A stretch of DNA of 40,567 bases from Alistipes sp. (GCA_017560425.1 JAFZEX010000047.1:1-40567), one strand, 5' to 3'. Counted from the first letter of the stretch, positions 8,237 to 18,479 are shown. The notes: generated by a model from the sequence alone, not told the origin. Made by a program: numbers and translations.

Positions 8237-8257
8237 GCCGAAGGCAGTAGAAAGGGT

Positions 8258-9712
8258 ATGAGTAAAATATTTACCTCGATTAAGAGCGTCTTGACAAACA
8301 GATGGCTCTTGGCAGCTATTGTAGCACTCATCGTTGCGGCATTTGCCATATGGTATGGCGCAGCGTGGTGCATCGTCATAGCCCTGCCAATTATCTACGA
8401 CTACTACGTTGGTGGCAACGTGGCACGCAGGCACAAGTCGCTCATGGCTAAGTATAAGTGGTGGCGAGTGACGTATGCTGTGTGGTGTGCCTTGGTCTTT
8501 GCCCTTGTTATGGGTGTGATACTCCACATGCTCATCTTTAGGTGGAACGGCATCTTCCTACTCACCATTGCCGTGGTCTTTGCCTACGCCTTGTGGGAGG
8601 AGCTGAAGCGTCAGAGCAGCCTCTATGAGTGGCTCTACGATTGGGTGCACTCGATAATCTTTGCTACGGTTGTCGCAACGCTCATTCAGATCTATTGGTT
8701 TCAGGCATTCGTCATCCCTACGGGCTCTATGGAGAGCACCCTCATGGCGGGCGACTATATCATTGTGAATAAGACGTCGTATGGTCCACGTGTGCCTTTG
8801 ACACCGCTGTCGTTCCCCTTTGTTCACAACACCATGCCTCTAAACCCCGAGAAGCAGTCATTCTCTACGTCATGGATGCGTGACTATCGCCGCCTGGCAT
8901 CGAAGGGCGGTGTTGAGCGTGGCGATGTTGTTGTCTTCAACTTCCCTGAGGGCGACACCGTTGTCTTGGAGCGTGCTGCCGAGAGCTACTATCAGATGTT
9001 GCTCTCTAACGAGTTTGGTCGTAGCGAGGCTGAGCGCAGGCGCAACATTGCCAAGCAGTATACTGTCGTTACACGTCCTTTGGACAAGAAGGAGAACTAC
9101 ATCAAGCGCTGTGTGGCTGTGGCAGGCGATACGTTGGAAATCAAGGAGGGTAGGGTATACACCAATGGTGAGCTCGAGAGCGAGATTCCTAACAAGCAGT
9201 ACTACTACGATATCTACAACAAGACTACGGGTAGGGTGCAGACCAACTGCCTCTTGAGGGATACCGAGCTTAAGAACTATGCCGACACTACGCGCTATCG
9301 CCTCTCTTTGTCGATGGGCTATGCTGGCGAGGCGCTTATTCCACATAGCGTCAAGACCAATTGGACTCTCGACAACTTCGGCCCTGTGTGGGTGCCTAAG
9401 GCTGGCGAGAGCATCGAGCTTAACGACTACAACGTAGCTATGTATGGCCGCTGCATCGCAGTATATGAGGGTCATACACTCGACAAGCGTGATGGTAAAT
9501 ACTTTGTCGATGGCGCTGAGGCTTCGGAGTATCGCTTCGAGCAGGACTACTACTTCATGATGGGCGACAACCGCCATGGCTCGCTCGACTCACGCTTCTG
9601 GGGCTTTGTGCCCGAGGATCACGTGGTGGGCAAGGCATCGTTCGTATGGTTCTCGGTAGATCCTAATGTTGGTGGCGTTCGCTTCGAGCGCATGTTTAAG
9701 GCTATTAAGTAA
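8258..9712 (+). CDS. lepB: Signal peptidase I
   Basis: A 484-residue inner-membrane protease that removes signal peptides from exported proteins. Hydrophobic segments at about 17-50, 76-112 and 130-150 precede the catalytic domain, which is more N-terminal membrane than in short LepB proteins. Ser157 in VIPTGSMEST is the nucleophile and Lys283 in YIKRCVAVAGD the general base. The C-terminal box FMMGDNRHGSLDSRFWG is intact. The long insertion between Ser and Lys boxes is commonly seen in Bacteroidetes. dapB lies directly upstream. Confidence 0.95.
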   Translation: MSKIFTSIKSVLTNRWLLAAIVALIVAAFAIWYGAAWCIVIALPIIYDYYVGGNVARRHKSLMAKYKWWRVTYAVWCALVFALVMGVILHMLIFRWNGIFLLTIAVVFAYALWEELKRQSSLYEWLYDWVHSIIFATVVATLIQIYWFQAFVIPTGSMESTLMAGDYIIVNKTSYGPRVPLTPLSFPFVHNTMPLNPEKQSFSTSWMRDYRRLASKGGVERGDVVVFNFPEGDTVVLERAAESYYQMLLSNEFGRSEAERRRNIAKQYTVVTRPLDKKENYIKRCVAVAGDTLEIKEGRVYTNGELESEIPNKQYYYDIYNKTTGRVQTNCLLRDTELKNYADTTRYRLSLSMGYAGEALIPHSVKTNWTLDNFGPVWVPKAGESIELNDYNVAMYGRCIAVYEGHTLDKRDGKYFVDGAEASEYRFEQDYYFMMGDNRHGSLDSRFWGFVPEDHVVGKASFVWFSVDPNVGGVRFERMFKAIK

Positions 9713-9725
9713 TCAGATAATTGAC

Positions 9726-10328
9726 GTGGCAGCAGACAGCTTCAAAACCATAGCACATGCCGCTGAGACAACCTATCGTCAGCTAAGCAGCAAGTTCCTT
9801 ACCTATGCCTATCCCGTAGAAACAGAGGCAGAGATTAAGGAGCATCTCGATGCGTTGCGCAAACGTTGGTACGACGCTACGCACCACTGCTATGCTTGGC
9901 GCCTGGGCCCTCATGGCGAGCAGTTTAGGGCTAACGACGATGGTGAGCCCTCGTCTACTGCGGGCAAGCCTATATTGGGTCAGCTCCTCTCGCAGGAGAT
10001 AACCAACTGTCTTGTGGTTGTCGTGCGCTACTTTGGTGGTACAAAGCTCGGCGTGCCAGGTCTTATTGCAGCATATAAGGAGTCTACGGCGCAGGTGCTG
10101 GCCGAGTGCGAGATTATCGAGAAGACGGTGGACGTAGTCATGCGTGTCGAGTTCTCGTATATCGCCATGAACGACATCATGCGCATCGTAAAGGATATGC
10201 AGCCACGCATCGTGGAGCAGGTTTTCGACAACCTCTGCACCATGACCCTCTCTATCCGTGAGTCGGAGTCGGAGCAGCTGCTCGGTCGTCTTGAAAAGGT
10301 TGAGGGCGCAACGGTTGAGGTGATATAG
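9726..10328 (+). CDS. YigZ/IMPACT-family protein
   Basis: A protein of about 200 residues of the UPF0029/IMPACT family, whose bacterial members are of uncertain role and may bind RNA or ribosome-associated factors. The family core HHCYAWRLG...NDDGEPSSTAGKPIL and VVVRYFGGTKLGVPGLIAAY is present, followed by the C-terminal DUF1949-like ferredoxin-fold part. An in-frame ATG at 9666 lies inside lepB; the GTG at 9726 (13 bases after the lepB stop) gives the start AADSFKTIAHAAE expected for the family and I prefer it. uvrA begins 2 bases after its stop. Confidence 0.88.
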   Translation: MAADSFKTIAHAAETTYRQLSSKFLTYAYPVETEAEIKEHLDALRKRWYDATHHCYAWRLGPHGEQFRANDDGEPSSTAGKPILGQLLSQEITNCLVVVVRYFGGTKLGVPGLIAAYKESTAQVLAECEIIEKTVDVVMRVEFSYIAMNDIMRIVKDMQPRIVEQVFDNLCTMTLSIRESESEQLLGRLEKVEGATVEVI

Positions 10329-10330
10329 CT

Positions 10331-13117
10331 ATGGATAACAAGATTACGATAAAGGGTGCGAGGGTTCATAACCTCAAGAATGTAGACCTCGAGATTCCGC
10401 ACAACAAGCTTGTGGTTGTCACCGGCTTGTCGGGCTCGGGAAAGTCTACGTTGGCATTCGACACGATATTTGCTGAGGGTCAGCGTCGCTATGTCGAGAG
10501 CCTCTCGGCCTATGCACGCCAATTCCTTGGTCGTGTCGAGAAGCCCGATGTCGATATTATCGAGGGTATTGCCCCAGCCATTGCTATCGAGCAGAAGGTA
10601 ATATCTCGCAACCCACGCTCTACGGTGGGCACAACAACCGAGATTTACGACTACCTAAAGCTCTTGTTTGCCCGCATAGGTAAAACCTATTCGCCTACCA
10701 CGGGTCGTGAGATTCGTTGCTACGAGGTAGATGATGTTGTGGATTATGTGCTCTCGCTCGATGATGATACACGCATCGTCGTAGCTGCCCCCATGCTCCT
10801 AAAGCAGTCGGAGGGCATCGTCGAGCGCATGCTCACGCTCATCGAGGATGGCGTAAACCGTGTGATGTATCGTGGCGAGATGATGCTTGTCGAGGAGTTT
10901 ATGCCTCAGATAAGTGCCGAGATGTCTATCCACGACCTGATGATTGTGGTGGACCGCCTAAGGGTGAGCCACGAGCAAGATACCGTGTCACGCATGGCTG
11001 ACTCTGTGGCACGTGCCATGGGCTATGGCTCGGGTGTTATGTATGTTCAGGTGGGGGATGCTATCGAGCAGTTCTCGACCCACTACGACGAGGGCGACAT
11101 GAAGTTTGAGCGCCCCACAGAGCACCTCTTCTCGTTTAACAACCCTATCGGCGCATGCCCCCTATGCGAGGGCTATGGCAAGGTTATGGGCATCGACGAG
11201 AGCCTTGTTGTGCCCGATAAGTCGAAGAGCGTCTACGATGGCGCTGTTGCCTGCTGGAATGGTGCCTCTATGAGCCGCTGGAAGCAGGAGCTTGTGCTCA
11301 ACTCGTCGAAGTGCGGATTTCCTATCCACACGCCATATCACGCCTTGAGTGATGCTCATCGTGAGATGTTGTGGCGAGGCACAGAGCATTTCTATGGAAT
11401 TGACGACTTCTTTGCGTTTGTTGATACTCAGCGCCATAAGGTGCAGTATCGAGCATTGAAGTCACGCTATATGGGCAAGACCACATGCCCCGAGTGTCAC
11501 GGCAGCCGCCTACACAAGGAGGCTTTGTATGTGAAGGTGGGTGGCAAAAATATCGCCGAGGTTGTGCAGATGACTATTGGCGAGGTGGTTGCCTTTTTCG
11601 ATAATCTAAATCTCGACGAGCACGATATGGCTACTGCCGAGCGTGTTCTAAAGGAGATACGTAGCCGCCTTGGCTACCTTGTTGAGGTGGGCTTGCACTA
11701 CCTCACGCTCGACCGCTTGTCGGCAACGCTCTCAGGTGGCGAGTCGCAGCGCATAAACCTATCTACGTCGCTCGGTAGCAACCTTGTGGGCTCGATGTAT
11801 ATCCTCGACGAGCCGAGCATAGGTCTTCATCCACGCGACACAAACCGCCTTATTGGCGTGCTCAAGCAGCTGCGTGACTTGGATAATACGGTCATCGTCG
11901 TTGAGCACGAGGAGGAGGTTATGCGTGCTGCCGACTGGATTGTGGATATGGGCCCCGAGGCGGGCGTGTGTGGTGGCGAGGTGGTATATAATGGACCAGC
12001 CTCAGAGATTGCTGATGCCTCTGGGTCGCTCACGGCCGACTATCTTAGCCACCGCAAGCAGATAGAGATTCCTAAGCGTCGTCGTGCCTCGGCAGGAAGT
12101 GTGAGGATATATGGCGCTCGCCATAATAACCTTAAAAATATCGACGTGGAGATACCTCTCGGCGTGCTAACGTGCATCACGGGAGTATCGGGCTCGGGTA
12201 AGTCGTCGTTGGCTGACGACATATTGTATCCAGCGCTCAAGCGTCGCTTGTCAGAAACAACACTCATGCCTGGCGACCACGACCGCATAGAGGTCGATAG
12301 CCGCTTGGTGCAGGGTGTCGAGATGGTGTCGCAGTCGCCCATTGGCAAGTCTACACGCTCAAACCCCGTGACATATATCAAGGCCTACGACGAGATTCGC
12401 AAGCTCTTTTCGGAGCAGCCATACTGCAAGCATACGGGCATCACGCCTGCGGCATTCTCGTTCAATATGCCGGGTGGCCGTTGCGAGGAGTGCGAGGGCG
12501 AGGGTGTCATCAAGATTAGCATGCAGTTTATGGCAGATGTCGAGCTGCAATGTGAGGCGTGCCAGGGTCGTAGGTTTAAGCCCGAGATACTCGAGGTTAA
12601 GTATCGTGGCAAGACCATCTACGACGTGTTGGAGATGTCGGTAGACGAGGCTATGGCCTTCTTTGCGGAGGATAAGGAGAACACTATCGTGCGCCGTATC
12701 GTTGAGCGCATACGACCTTTGCAGCAGGTGGGCTTGGGCTATGTTAAGCTCGGTCAGTCCTCTTCGACGCTGTCGGGTGGCGAGTCGCAACGTGTGAAGC
12801 TCGCCTCGTTCCTCACGAAGGATAAGTCGTCGGAGCGCCTGATATTCATCTTTGACGAGCCTACTACGGGTCTGCATTTCCACGATATTCGCCGTCTGCT
12901 TGGCGCCTTCGATGCGCTTATCGAGCGTGGCCATAGCGTCGTTGTTGTCGAGCACAACATGGAGGTTATCAAGTGTGCCGATTGGGTCATCGACCTTGGT
13001 CCCGATGCGGGTGTTGATGGCGGTAGGGTTGTTGTAGCGGGCACGCCCGAGGATGTTGAGGCGTGCGCAGAGAGCTACACAGGAGAATACTTAAAGATTC
13101 ACAATGAGAGAGTTTGA
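10331..13117 (+). CDS. uvrA: Excinuclease ABC subunit A
   Basis: A 928-residue DNA damage sensor of nucleotide excision repair that acts as a dimer with UvrB. It has two ABC modules: Walker [10 protein letters not shown] (residues 32-40) and GVSGSGKSS in the second half. ABC signatures LSGGESQRI and LSGGESQRV and Walker B segments [11 protein letters not shown] and [11 protein letters not shown] are present. Zinc-binding cysteines occur as CPLCEGYG / CPECHGSR and CEECEGEG / CEACQGRR. Length is normal. The start follows the YigZ stop by 2 bases and the end overlaps the M16 protease start by 14 bases, so translation is probably coupled. Confidence 0.97.
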   Translation: MDNKITIKGARVHNLKNVDLEIPHNKLVVVTGLSGSGKSTLAFDTIFAEGQRRYVESLSAYARQFLGRVEKPDVDIIEGIAPAIAIEQKVISRNPRSTVGTTTEIYDYLKLLFARIGKTYSPTTGREIRCYEVDDVVDYVLSLDDDTRIVVAAPMLLKQSEGIVERMLTLIEDGVNRVMYRGEMMLVEEFMPQISAEMSIHDLMIVVDRLRVSHEQDTVSRMADSVARAMGYGSGVMYVQVGDAIEQFSTHYDEGDMKFERPTEHLFSFNNPIGACPLCEGYGKVMGIDESLVVPDKSKSVYDGAVACWNGASMSRWKQELVLNSSKCGFPIHTPYHALSDAHREMLWRGTEHFYGIDDFFAFVDTQRHKVQYRALKSRYMGKTTCPECHGSRLHKEALYVKVGGKNIAEVVQMTIGEVVAFFDNLNLDEHDMATAERVLKEIRSRLGYLVEVGLHYLTLDRLSATLSGGESQRINLSTSLGSNLVGSMYILDEPSIGLHPRDTNRLIGVLKQLRDLDNTVIVVEHEEEVMRAADWIVDMGPEAGVCGGEVVYNGPASEIADASGSLTADYLSHRKQIEIPKRRRASAGSVRIYGARHNNLKNIDVEIPLGVLTCITGVSGSGKSSLADDILYPALKRRLSETTLMPGDHDRIEVDSRLVQGVEMVSQSPIGKSTRSNPVTYIKAYDEIRKLFSEQPYCKHTGITPAAFSFNMPGGRCEECEGEGVIKISMQFMADVELQCEACQGRRFKPEILEVKYRGKTIYDVLEMSVDEAMAFFAEDKENTIVRRIVERIRPLQQVGLGYVKLGQSSSTLSGGESQRVKLASFLTKDKSSERLIFIFDEPTTGLHFHDIRRLLGAFDALIERGHSVVVVEHNMEVIKCADWVIDLGPDAGVDGGRVVVAGTPEDVEACAESYTGEYLKIHNERV

Positions 13118-14324
13118 GACATATATACTGCCTAATGGCATACGAGGTATTCATCGTCAGGTGCGTAGCTCGGTGGCGCATTGTGCCCTTGTGGTGAATG
13201 CCGGTAGCCGTGATGAGCTCAAGGGCGAGTATGGTATTGCCCACCTTGTGGAGCACGCTCTGTTTAAGGGTACTGAGCGTAGGCGTGCCTATCAGGTGAA
13301 CTGCCGTTTGGAGAACCTCGGTGGCGAGCTTAATGCCTACACCACAAAGGAGGATACCACGCTTCATGCCACCGTCATGCGCCACGACTTTAGCCGTGCC
13401 GTGGAGCTTATTGGCGATGTAATCTTCCGCTCTACGTTCCCTGAGCGAGAACTTAAGAAGGAGCGTGAGGTGATTGCCGACGAGATTAACTCTTATAAGG
13501 ATTCACCCTCGGAGCGCATCTACGACGACTTCGAGGATCTTATGTTCAAGGGCTCGGAGCTGGGACACAACATCCTCGGCTCGAAGGCAACTATTGCACG
13601 TCTATCTACCGACGAGCTTCGTAGATTTGTCGGTCGCACATATACTACCGACCAGATGGTCTTCTCCTCTATCGGCAACTTCTCGGTGAACACCGCCCGT
13701 AGCGTTGCTGAGCGCTACTTAGGTGGTTTCGAGGCTACGCAGCGTGGCTACGAGCGCACGTCGCCCCTTGCCTACGAGCCATTCACGCTCTCGCAGCAGC
13801 GACATACGCACCAGGCACACGGCATCATCGGTACACGTGGCTATGGCATTGCCGACGAGCGTCGCTTGCCGTTGGCACTCCTTGTAAATATTCTTGGTGG
13901 ACCTTCGGCTAACTCGCTGCTAAACATCGAGCTACGTGAGCGCCGAGGACTGTCGTACAACGTTGAGGCTACCTACACGCCATACTCCGATTGTGGCATT
14001 GTGGGCATCTACTTCTCGTCGGATCATTGCAATGCCGAGGAGTGCGTGTCGCTTATCGAGCGTGAGGTTGAGGCACTGCGCCACACGCCAATCACGCCTC
14101 GTCGCCTAAGTGTTGCCAAGCGACAGTTTGTTGCGCAGATGGCAATATCGATGGAGTCGAACGAGGGATATATGCTTGGTGCGGGCAAGAGCTACTTACT
14201 ATATAAGGATATCGACACCCTCGAGGAGGCATATAAGAAGGTTATGGCAATCACGTCGGAGCAGATAATGGAGGTTGCCAACGACTCGTTCGAAAAGCTC
14301 TCACGACTAATCTACACACGATAA
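13104..14324 (+). CDS. M16-family zinc metallopeptidase (processing-peptidase-like)
   Basis: A 406-residue pitrilysin-family protease. The inverted zinc motif HLVEH (His47, Glu50, His51) is intact, and the distal glutamate is in REVIADEINSYKDSPSERIYDDFE. The C-terminal half carries the LRERRGLSYNVEATYTPY segment that helps bind substrate. There is no signal peptide, so it should be cytoplasmic. It resembles the bacterial mitochondrial-processing-peptidase-like proteins, whose natural substrates are mostly unknown. The ATG overlaps the end of uvrA. Confidence 0.9.
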   Translation: MREFETYILPNGIRGIHRQVRSSVAHCALVVNAGSRDELKGEYGIAHLVEHALFKGTERRRAYQVNCRLENLGGELNAYTTKEDTTLHATVMRHDFSRAVELIGDVIFRSTFPERELKKEREVIADEINSYKDSPSERIYDDFEDLMFKGSELGHNILGSKATIARLSTDELRRFVGRTYTTDQMVFSSIGNFSVNTARSVAERYLGGFEATQRGYERTSPLAYEPFTLSQQRHTHQAHGIIGTRGYGIADERRLPLALLVNILGGPSANSLLNIELRERRGLSYNVEATYTPYSDCGIVGIYFSSDHCNAEECVSLIEREVEALRHTPITPRRLSVAKRQFVAQMAISMESNEGYMLGAGKSYLLYKDIDTLEEAYKKVMAITSEQIMEVANDSFEKLSRLIYTR

Positions 14325-14357
14325 ATAAAACTAATCTTTAACCTAAATCCTACTACT

Positions 14358-15224
14358 ATGAAACATCTACTAACTTCTGTTTTGGTGGCATTTGCCATGC
14401 TGATGGTTGCCCCATGTAGTGCTCAGCGTGCTGCTGCGCCCGAGCGCATAGCTCTTTCAGATACTGAGTACGACTACCCGCTGTATGGAAATGTTGCAAG
14501 TATCACGGTTACAGCACACGAACTTGTAAATAGGGGTGGCAAAGAGTCGAAGGGCGAGTTCTACTATAGCAGCGTAATTAAGTTTACGCCACAAGGTCAT
14601 GTGTCAAGTGCTTCGGTATATATGGGCGAGGGTGTATCAGAGTTGTGTACCTATCTCTATAACCAGCAGGGTAGGCTAACGCAGATTAACCATGTGGACG
14701 AGTATGATGGCTCTCCAGCGGGCAAGACCACGTTCCAATACGGCAGCAATGGTAAGTGGAATCAGCAGATACGATATGCTGTCAATGGTTCACAAGATTG
14801 TAAGTTTACATTTGCTTACGACTCTTCGGGAAGATTGTCTACAAAATGCAACTATGCCTCTAATGGAAAGCTCACTCTGAAGAGCGTAAATAGCTACGGC
14901 TCTAACGGCAAGCTTAGCCAAACATTAGTCTATGATGGTCGTGGTGCGTTGATCTATAAAAAGAAGTTTACATACGACTCGTACAAAAACTTAATACGTT
15001 TTACAACCTATGCTGCAAATGGCGCAAAGGAGTATGAGGAGACCTACACATATAACGCTAATGGCTATATGACCTCATCAACTGAGTACGATGCTATTTA
15101 TGGCGTAAAAACAATATATAAATATAAGTATGATTCAAGGGGTAATGTCATCGAGTGCCGAAGCTATGATGGCAATGATAATTCGCCTGAATCAATTCTA
15201 ACTTTCCAAATTGCGTATAAGTAA
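14358..15224 (+). CDS. Secreted YD-repeat-like protein (paralogue 1)
   Basis: A 288-residue protein with a signal peptide (MKHLLTSVLVAFAML, ending in CSAQ). The mature part is a run of short beta-hairpin units of the form F.YDS.G.L....Y..NG, for example FTYDSYKNLIRF, YTYNANGYMTS and YKYDSRGNVIEC, spaced by about 20-25 residues. These resemble YD/RHS-type repeats, though the protein is far too short for an Rhs toxin and has no toxin tip. It is paralogous to the protein at 15892-16767. Function is unknown; an extracellular or outer-envelope binding role is only a guess. Confidence 0.8.
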   Translation: MKHLLTSVLVAFAMLMVAPCSAQRAAAPERIALSDTEYDYPLYGNVASITVTAHELVNRGGKESKGEFYYSSVIKFTPQGHVSSASVYMGEGVSELCTYLYNQQGRLTQINHVDEYDGSPAGKTTFQYGSNGKWNQQIRYAVNGSQDCKFTFAYDSSGRLSTKCNYASNGKLTLKSVNSYGSNGKLSQTLVYDGRGALIYKKKFTYDSYKNLIRFTTYAANGAKEYEETYTYNANGYMTSSTEYDAIYGVKTIYKYKYDSRGNVIECRSYDGNDNSPESILTFQIAYK

Positions 15225-15231
15225 TACTCTT

Positions 15232-15867
15232 ATGGACAAACTCGAAGCCTACATCTTAGATAATACCAAGCCCGAGGAGGAGCTTATGCGCCGCCTTGAG
15301 CGTGAGACATATTTGCGTGTTATCAACCCACGCATGATCTCGGGACACCTCCAGGGCAAGCTCCTCGAGATGCTTGTGCGCATGCTGCGCCCTAAGCGAG
15401 TGTTGGAGATTGGAACATTCACGGGATATTCGGGCTTGTCTATCGCCCGAGGTCTCTATGATGATGCCGTGCTCGACACTATTGAGGTTGACGATGAACT
15501 CGAGGAGATTGCAGCAAAATACTTCGAGGCATCGGAGTATGGCCACCGCATACGCCAGCATGTGGGCTCAGCATTGGAGGTAGTGCCACAGCTCGGCGAG
15601 GTCTACGACATGGTCTTTATCGATGGCGACAAGCGTGAGTACCCAGCATACTACAATATGCTTATGGAGGGCGGCTATGTGCGCAGTGGCTCTTTTATGC
15701 TTGCCGACAACATCTTGTGGTATGGCAAGGTGGCAGAACCCATCGCCCACAACGACAAGCATACCGAGGCAATTGTGGAGTTCAACCGCATGGTTGTCGA
15801 AGATGATAGGGTGGATAATGTCATTGTTCCGATACGTGACGGCATTAACCTTATCCGTGTGAAATAG
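15232..15867 (+). CDS. SAM-dependent O-methyltransferase (family 3 type)
   Basis: A 211-residue class I methyltransferase of the catechol/caffeoyl-CoA O-methyltransferase-like family. Motif I is VLEIGTFTGYSGLSIA. The acidic ribose contact is in DTIEVDDEL, and the FIDGDKREYPAYYN segment and DNILWYGKV follow, as expected for metal-dependent O-methyltransferases of this family. The substrate cannot be read from the sequence. A TTG-initiated frame starts 21 bases earlier inside the previous gene; the ATG at 15232 (MDKLEAYIL) fits the family better. It sits between two paralogous secreted repeat proteins. Confidence 0.9.
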   Translation: MDKLEAYILDNTKPEEELMRRLERETYLRVINPRMISGHLQGKLLEMLVRMLRPKRVLEIGTFTGYSGLSIARGLYDDAVLDTIEVDDELEEIAAKYFEASEYGHRIRQHVGSALEVVPQLGEVYDMVFIDGDKREYPAYYNMLMEGGYVRSGSFMLADNILWYGKVAEPIAHNDKHTEAIVEFNRMVVEDDRVDNVIVPIRDGINLIRVK

Positions 15868-15891
15868 AAAAATTATATGACACAAACCACT

Positions 15892-16767
15892 ATGAAGAGA
15901 TTACTATCTTTAATATTATTGTTGCTCGTTGCCACCTCAAGTGCACACCTCTCGTATGCACAAGGCCTCGAAAGACGATTTTTGAATATGTTGTTAATTT
16001 ATCCTCTTTATAGTTCTGAGGCTGCTGCGTACCACCGACTTGTGGGTGATGTAGAAAGTGTAAAAATTTTAGATTACAACACATGTCGTATTGAAGATCC
16101 GGAACGTCCGCATGTGTATACCATCACATTCAACAACAAAGGAGATGTTGTCAAGTATGAGTCTAAGGATGGTGATGGATGCATCAATGAAAAACGCTAT
16201 TTTCACTACGCTTCGAATGGTCGCCCCAAGTCATCAGTAGAAGAACATTACTATCCCAATGGGTCTTTAAGATGTTCGCACTATAATGAGATTATATGTG
16301 AATACAACGATCGTGGTCAGTTGGTAGTATTAGAGCAAAGTGGTGTTTTTGAAAAATACCAATACAACTATGAGGGTAAGCTGATGTCAATGACCTTCTA
16401 CTATGATGGATATACGAGTGAACCCAACGATGCCTGCATTTATACGTGTAATCTCGATGGAAGAATTGTAGAGATATACGATGGAATAGGTCGTTGGTGT
16501 CTCTACAACTATAAATTTGAATATGATTCTAATGGGCGAATTATTTCGCAACATTCTCGCAGTGAACGCTCTAATGGAGAAGTATCTACCTGCTACTCTA
16601 TATGTACATATTATCCCGAGAGTCGTATGTTGGTGGGTAGTACAGACGATTATAGGGTAACCTATAAATACGATGCTCGTGGTAGTCTAATCCAGACCGC
16701 ATATTATAAGGGTAATAATACTACCCCTACTCGCATCATCGAGCATCAGATAATCTACCGATATTAA
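15892..16767 (+). CDS. Secreted YD-repeat-like protein (paralogue 2)
   Basis: A 291-residue exported protein counted from the ATG at 15892 (MKRLLSLILLLLVATSS); another ATG lies 15 bases upstream at 15877. The signal peptide ends near SYAQG. The rest repeats units such as ICEYNDRGQLVVL, YQYNYEGKLMSM, FEYDSNGRIIS and YKYDARGSLIQ. The end (PTRIIEHQIIYRY) parallels that of the protein at 14358-15224 (PESILTFQIAYK), so these are diverged duplicates. It has lower GC and more varied codons than the enzymes around it. A bidirectional terminator follows. Confidence 0.8.
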   Translation: MKRLLSLILLLLVATSSAHLSYAQGLERRFLNMLLIYPLYSSEAAAYHRLVGDVESVKILDYNTCRIEDPERPHVYTITFNNKGDVVKYESKDGDGCINEKRYFHYASNGRPKSSVEEHYYPNGSLRCSHYNEIICEYNDRGQLVVLEQSGVFEKYQYNYEGKLMSMTFYYDGYTSEPNDACIYTCNLDGRIVEIYDGIGRWCLYNYKFEYDSNGRIISQHSRSERSNGEVSTCYSICTYYPESRMLVGSTDDYRVTYKYDARGSLIQTAYYKGNNTTPTRIIEHQIIYRY

Positions 16768-16807
16768 TAAATAATATAGCTTAAAACTATTAAGCGTTAT
16801 AAGATAA

Positions 16808-16843
16808 GTGACCCCAAGAGTTAGTTTAAACTTTTGGGGTCAC
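16808..16843. terminator. Bidirectional terminator of the GTGACCCCAA family
   Basis: GTGACCCCAAGAGTT and AACTTTTGGGGTCAC pair over 15 positions (one G-T) with a 6-base loop. It lies between convergent genes ending at 16767 (+) and 16873 (-). The same 15-base arm recurs in the terminator at 33127-33175. Confidence 0.75.
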
Positions 16844-16872
16844 ATCATTGTTACATAGCCTCTTGTTTTACT

Positions 16873-17649
16873 CTATCCGAGCGCCACATCAAGGATCATC
16901 ATTATGACAAAGCCGAGGGCAAAGGCGATGGTGCCTATGTTGGAGTGCTTGCCCTGCTGTGTCTCGGGGATTAGCTCCTCGACAACGACATAGAGCATAG
17001 CTCCTGCTGAGAAGGCGAGTAAGTAGGGTAGCGTGGGCGAGATGTGCTCATATAACAACACCATGACCAATGCCGCCACGGGCTCGACAACGCCCGACAG
17101 TATGCCATTGCCAAAGGCACGACCACGGCTCATGCCCTCCGAACGCAAGGGGAGTGCTATGATTGCGCCCTCGGGGATATTCTGTATTGCCATACCCAGC
17201 GCTAAGGCTGCTGCCGAGGCAAGCGTGATGCCCGCATCGCCCGCCAACGAGCCAGCAACAACTGCACCCACAGCCATGCCCTCGGGAATGTTGTGCAGCG
17301 TGACGGCAAGCATCAGCTTCTGCCTACGTCCGAGCTTCGACTTTGGACCCTCAGCCGTGTCTGACGATAGGTGCTGGTGTGGCACAAACGTATCGAGCAT
17401 AAGTAGGAACAAGATGCCCAGCAAGAAGCCCACCGCTGCGGGTAGCCAGCTAAGCTTGTCTAGGTGTGCCGAGAGGTCGATCGAGGGGATTATGAGCGAC
17501 CACACCGAGGCTGCCACCATCACGCCCGCAGCAAAGCCCAGGAGTGTGGTGTGAAGGCGTTGCGAGGGGGTGCGGCGTGCAAAGAGCACCGTTGAAGCAC
17601 CAATGATAGTGCCTACAAGGGGAACAAGGAGTATTGTCGTAAAGTTCAT
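16873..17649 (-). CDS. ZIP-family divalent metal transporter
   Basis: A 258-residue inner-membrane protein with about eight hydrophobic segments. The paired metal-site motifs of ZIP transporters are present: LHNIPEGMAVG in helix 4 and IQNIPEGAIIALPL in helix 5. A His-containing cytoplasmic loop (DTFVPHQHLSSD) lies between helices 3 and 4. The family imports zinc and related metals. It starts 65 bases after the rubrerythrin stop, with a terminator-like hairpin in between, so it is either weakly co-transcribed or has a promoter I cannot identify. Confidence 0.92.
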   Translation of the reverse strand: MNFTTILLVPLVGTIIGASTVLFARRTPSQRLHTTLLGFAAGVMVAASVWSLIIPSIDLSAHLDKLSWLPAAVGFLLGILFLLMLDTFVPHQHLSSDTAEGPKSKLGRRQKLMLAVTLHNIPEGMAVGAVVAGSLAGDAGITLASAAALALGMAIQNIPEGAIIALPLRSEGMSRGRAFGNGILSGVVEPVAALVMVLLYEHISPTLPYLLAFSAGAMLYVVVEELIPETQQGKHSNIGTIAFALGFVIMMILDVALG

Positions 17650-17664
17650 ATAACCGCTATATGC

Positions 17665-17693
17665 AAAAACAGACCCATGTTTTAGGGTCTGTT
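17665..17693 (-). terminator. Intrinsic terminator after rubrerythrin
   Basis: On the minus strand AACAGACCC (complement of 17685-17693) pairs with GGGTCTGTT (complement of 17668-17676), and the stem is followed by TTTTTG. It separates rubrerythrin from the ZIP gene. Confidence 0.75.
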
Positions 17694-17714
17694 CTTGTTT
17701 TGTAGTATTATCTA

Positions 17715-18260
17715 CTAATAGTTCTCAGCCTTAATCTGGAAGTAAGCCTTAGGGTGTACGCACACAGGGCAAACCTCAGGAGCCTTCTGACCCACCTGGA
17801 TATGACCGCAGTTTGAGCACTGCCAAATCATGTCGCCGTCGCGTGAGAATACCAAGCCACCCTCAACGTTAGCCAAGAGCTTGCGGTAGCGCTCCTCGTG
17901 CTCCTTCTCGATCTTGCCAACCTGCTCGAAGAGGAATGCGATGTGGTCGAAGCCCTCCTCACGAGCCTCCTTAGCCATATGGTCGTACATGTCGGTCCAC
18001 TCGTAGTTCTCGCCGTCAGCAGCAGCCTTTAGGTTCTCAGCTGTTGAGCCGATGCCGTTGAGAAGCTTGAACCAAATCTCAGCATGCTCCTTCTCGTTTG
18101 CTGCTGTCTCCTCGAAAATCTTAGAGATCTGCACGTAGCCATCCTTCTTAGCCTTTGATGCAAAATATGTGTACTTGTTACGAGCCTGGCTCTCACCAGC
18201 AAAAGCCTCCCACAAGTTCTTCTCAGTCTTAGTACCCTTCAATTCCTTCAAATCTTTCAT
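17715..18260 (-). CDS. Rubrerythrin
   Basis: A 181-residue non-haem iron protein that reduces hydrogen peroxide in anaerobes. The ferritin-like diiron domain carries the carboxylate ligands in [29 protein letters not shown] and [16 protein letters not shown]-terminal rubredoxin-like domain has two cysteine pairs, CSNCGH and [11 protein letters not shown]. Length and order are canonical. It has its own promoter and terminator. The adjoining metal transporter may be a coincidence. Confidence 0.95.
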   Translation of the reverse strand: MKDLKELKGTKTEKNLWEAFAGESQARNKYTYFASKAKKDGYVQISKIFEETAANEKEHAEIWFKLLNGIGSTAENLKAAADGENYEWTDMYDHMAKEAREEGFDHIAFLFEQVGKIEKEHEERYRKLLANVEGGLVFSRDGDMIWQCSNCGHIQVGQKAPEVCPVCVHPKAYFQIKAENY

Positions 18261-18327
18261 AGTTTTAATAGTTTTATTGGTTTGTAATTATTTTCTGTTT
18301 TTTTGGTTTTATTTCCTTTTCCTGATG

Positions 18328-18335
18328 CAAAGATA
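18328..18335 (-). promoter_or_regulatory. Promoter -7 box for rubrerythrin
   Basis: The plus-strand CAAAGATA reads TATCTTTG on the minus strand, 67 bases upstream of the rubrerythrin ATG. Confidence 0.7.
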
Positions 18336-18431
18336 AACGTTTTTTCGTTATCTGCAATAGATTTTTGATTGTATTATTTTATGGTTATATAAGTAATTTT
18401 TATACTGCCCTAAAAACCTATAATTATTTAA

Positions 18432-18448
18432 TGCGTAAAAAATACGCA
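18432..18448. promoter_or_regulatory. Palindromic candidate operator TGCGTA-N5-TACGCA
   Basis: TGCGTA (18432-18437) and TACGCA (18443-18448) form a perfect inverted repeat separated by AAAAA. It ends about 31 bases before the -7 box of the Nudix gene, overlapping or abutting the -33 region. Its position suits a site for the Nudix/winged-helix protein encoded just downstream; that link is inference. Confidence 0.45.
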
Positions 18449-18479
18449 AAAAAAGCTTGCGAGTGTCGATAATCTTCTT

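Noticed and set aside
14358-16767. Rhs or polymorphic toxin locus
   Set aside because: The repeat proteins are under 300 residues with signal peptides, and there is no variable toxin tip or immunity gene.
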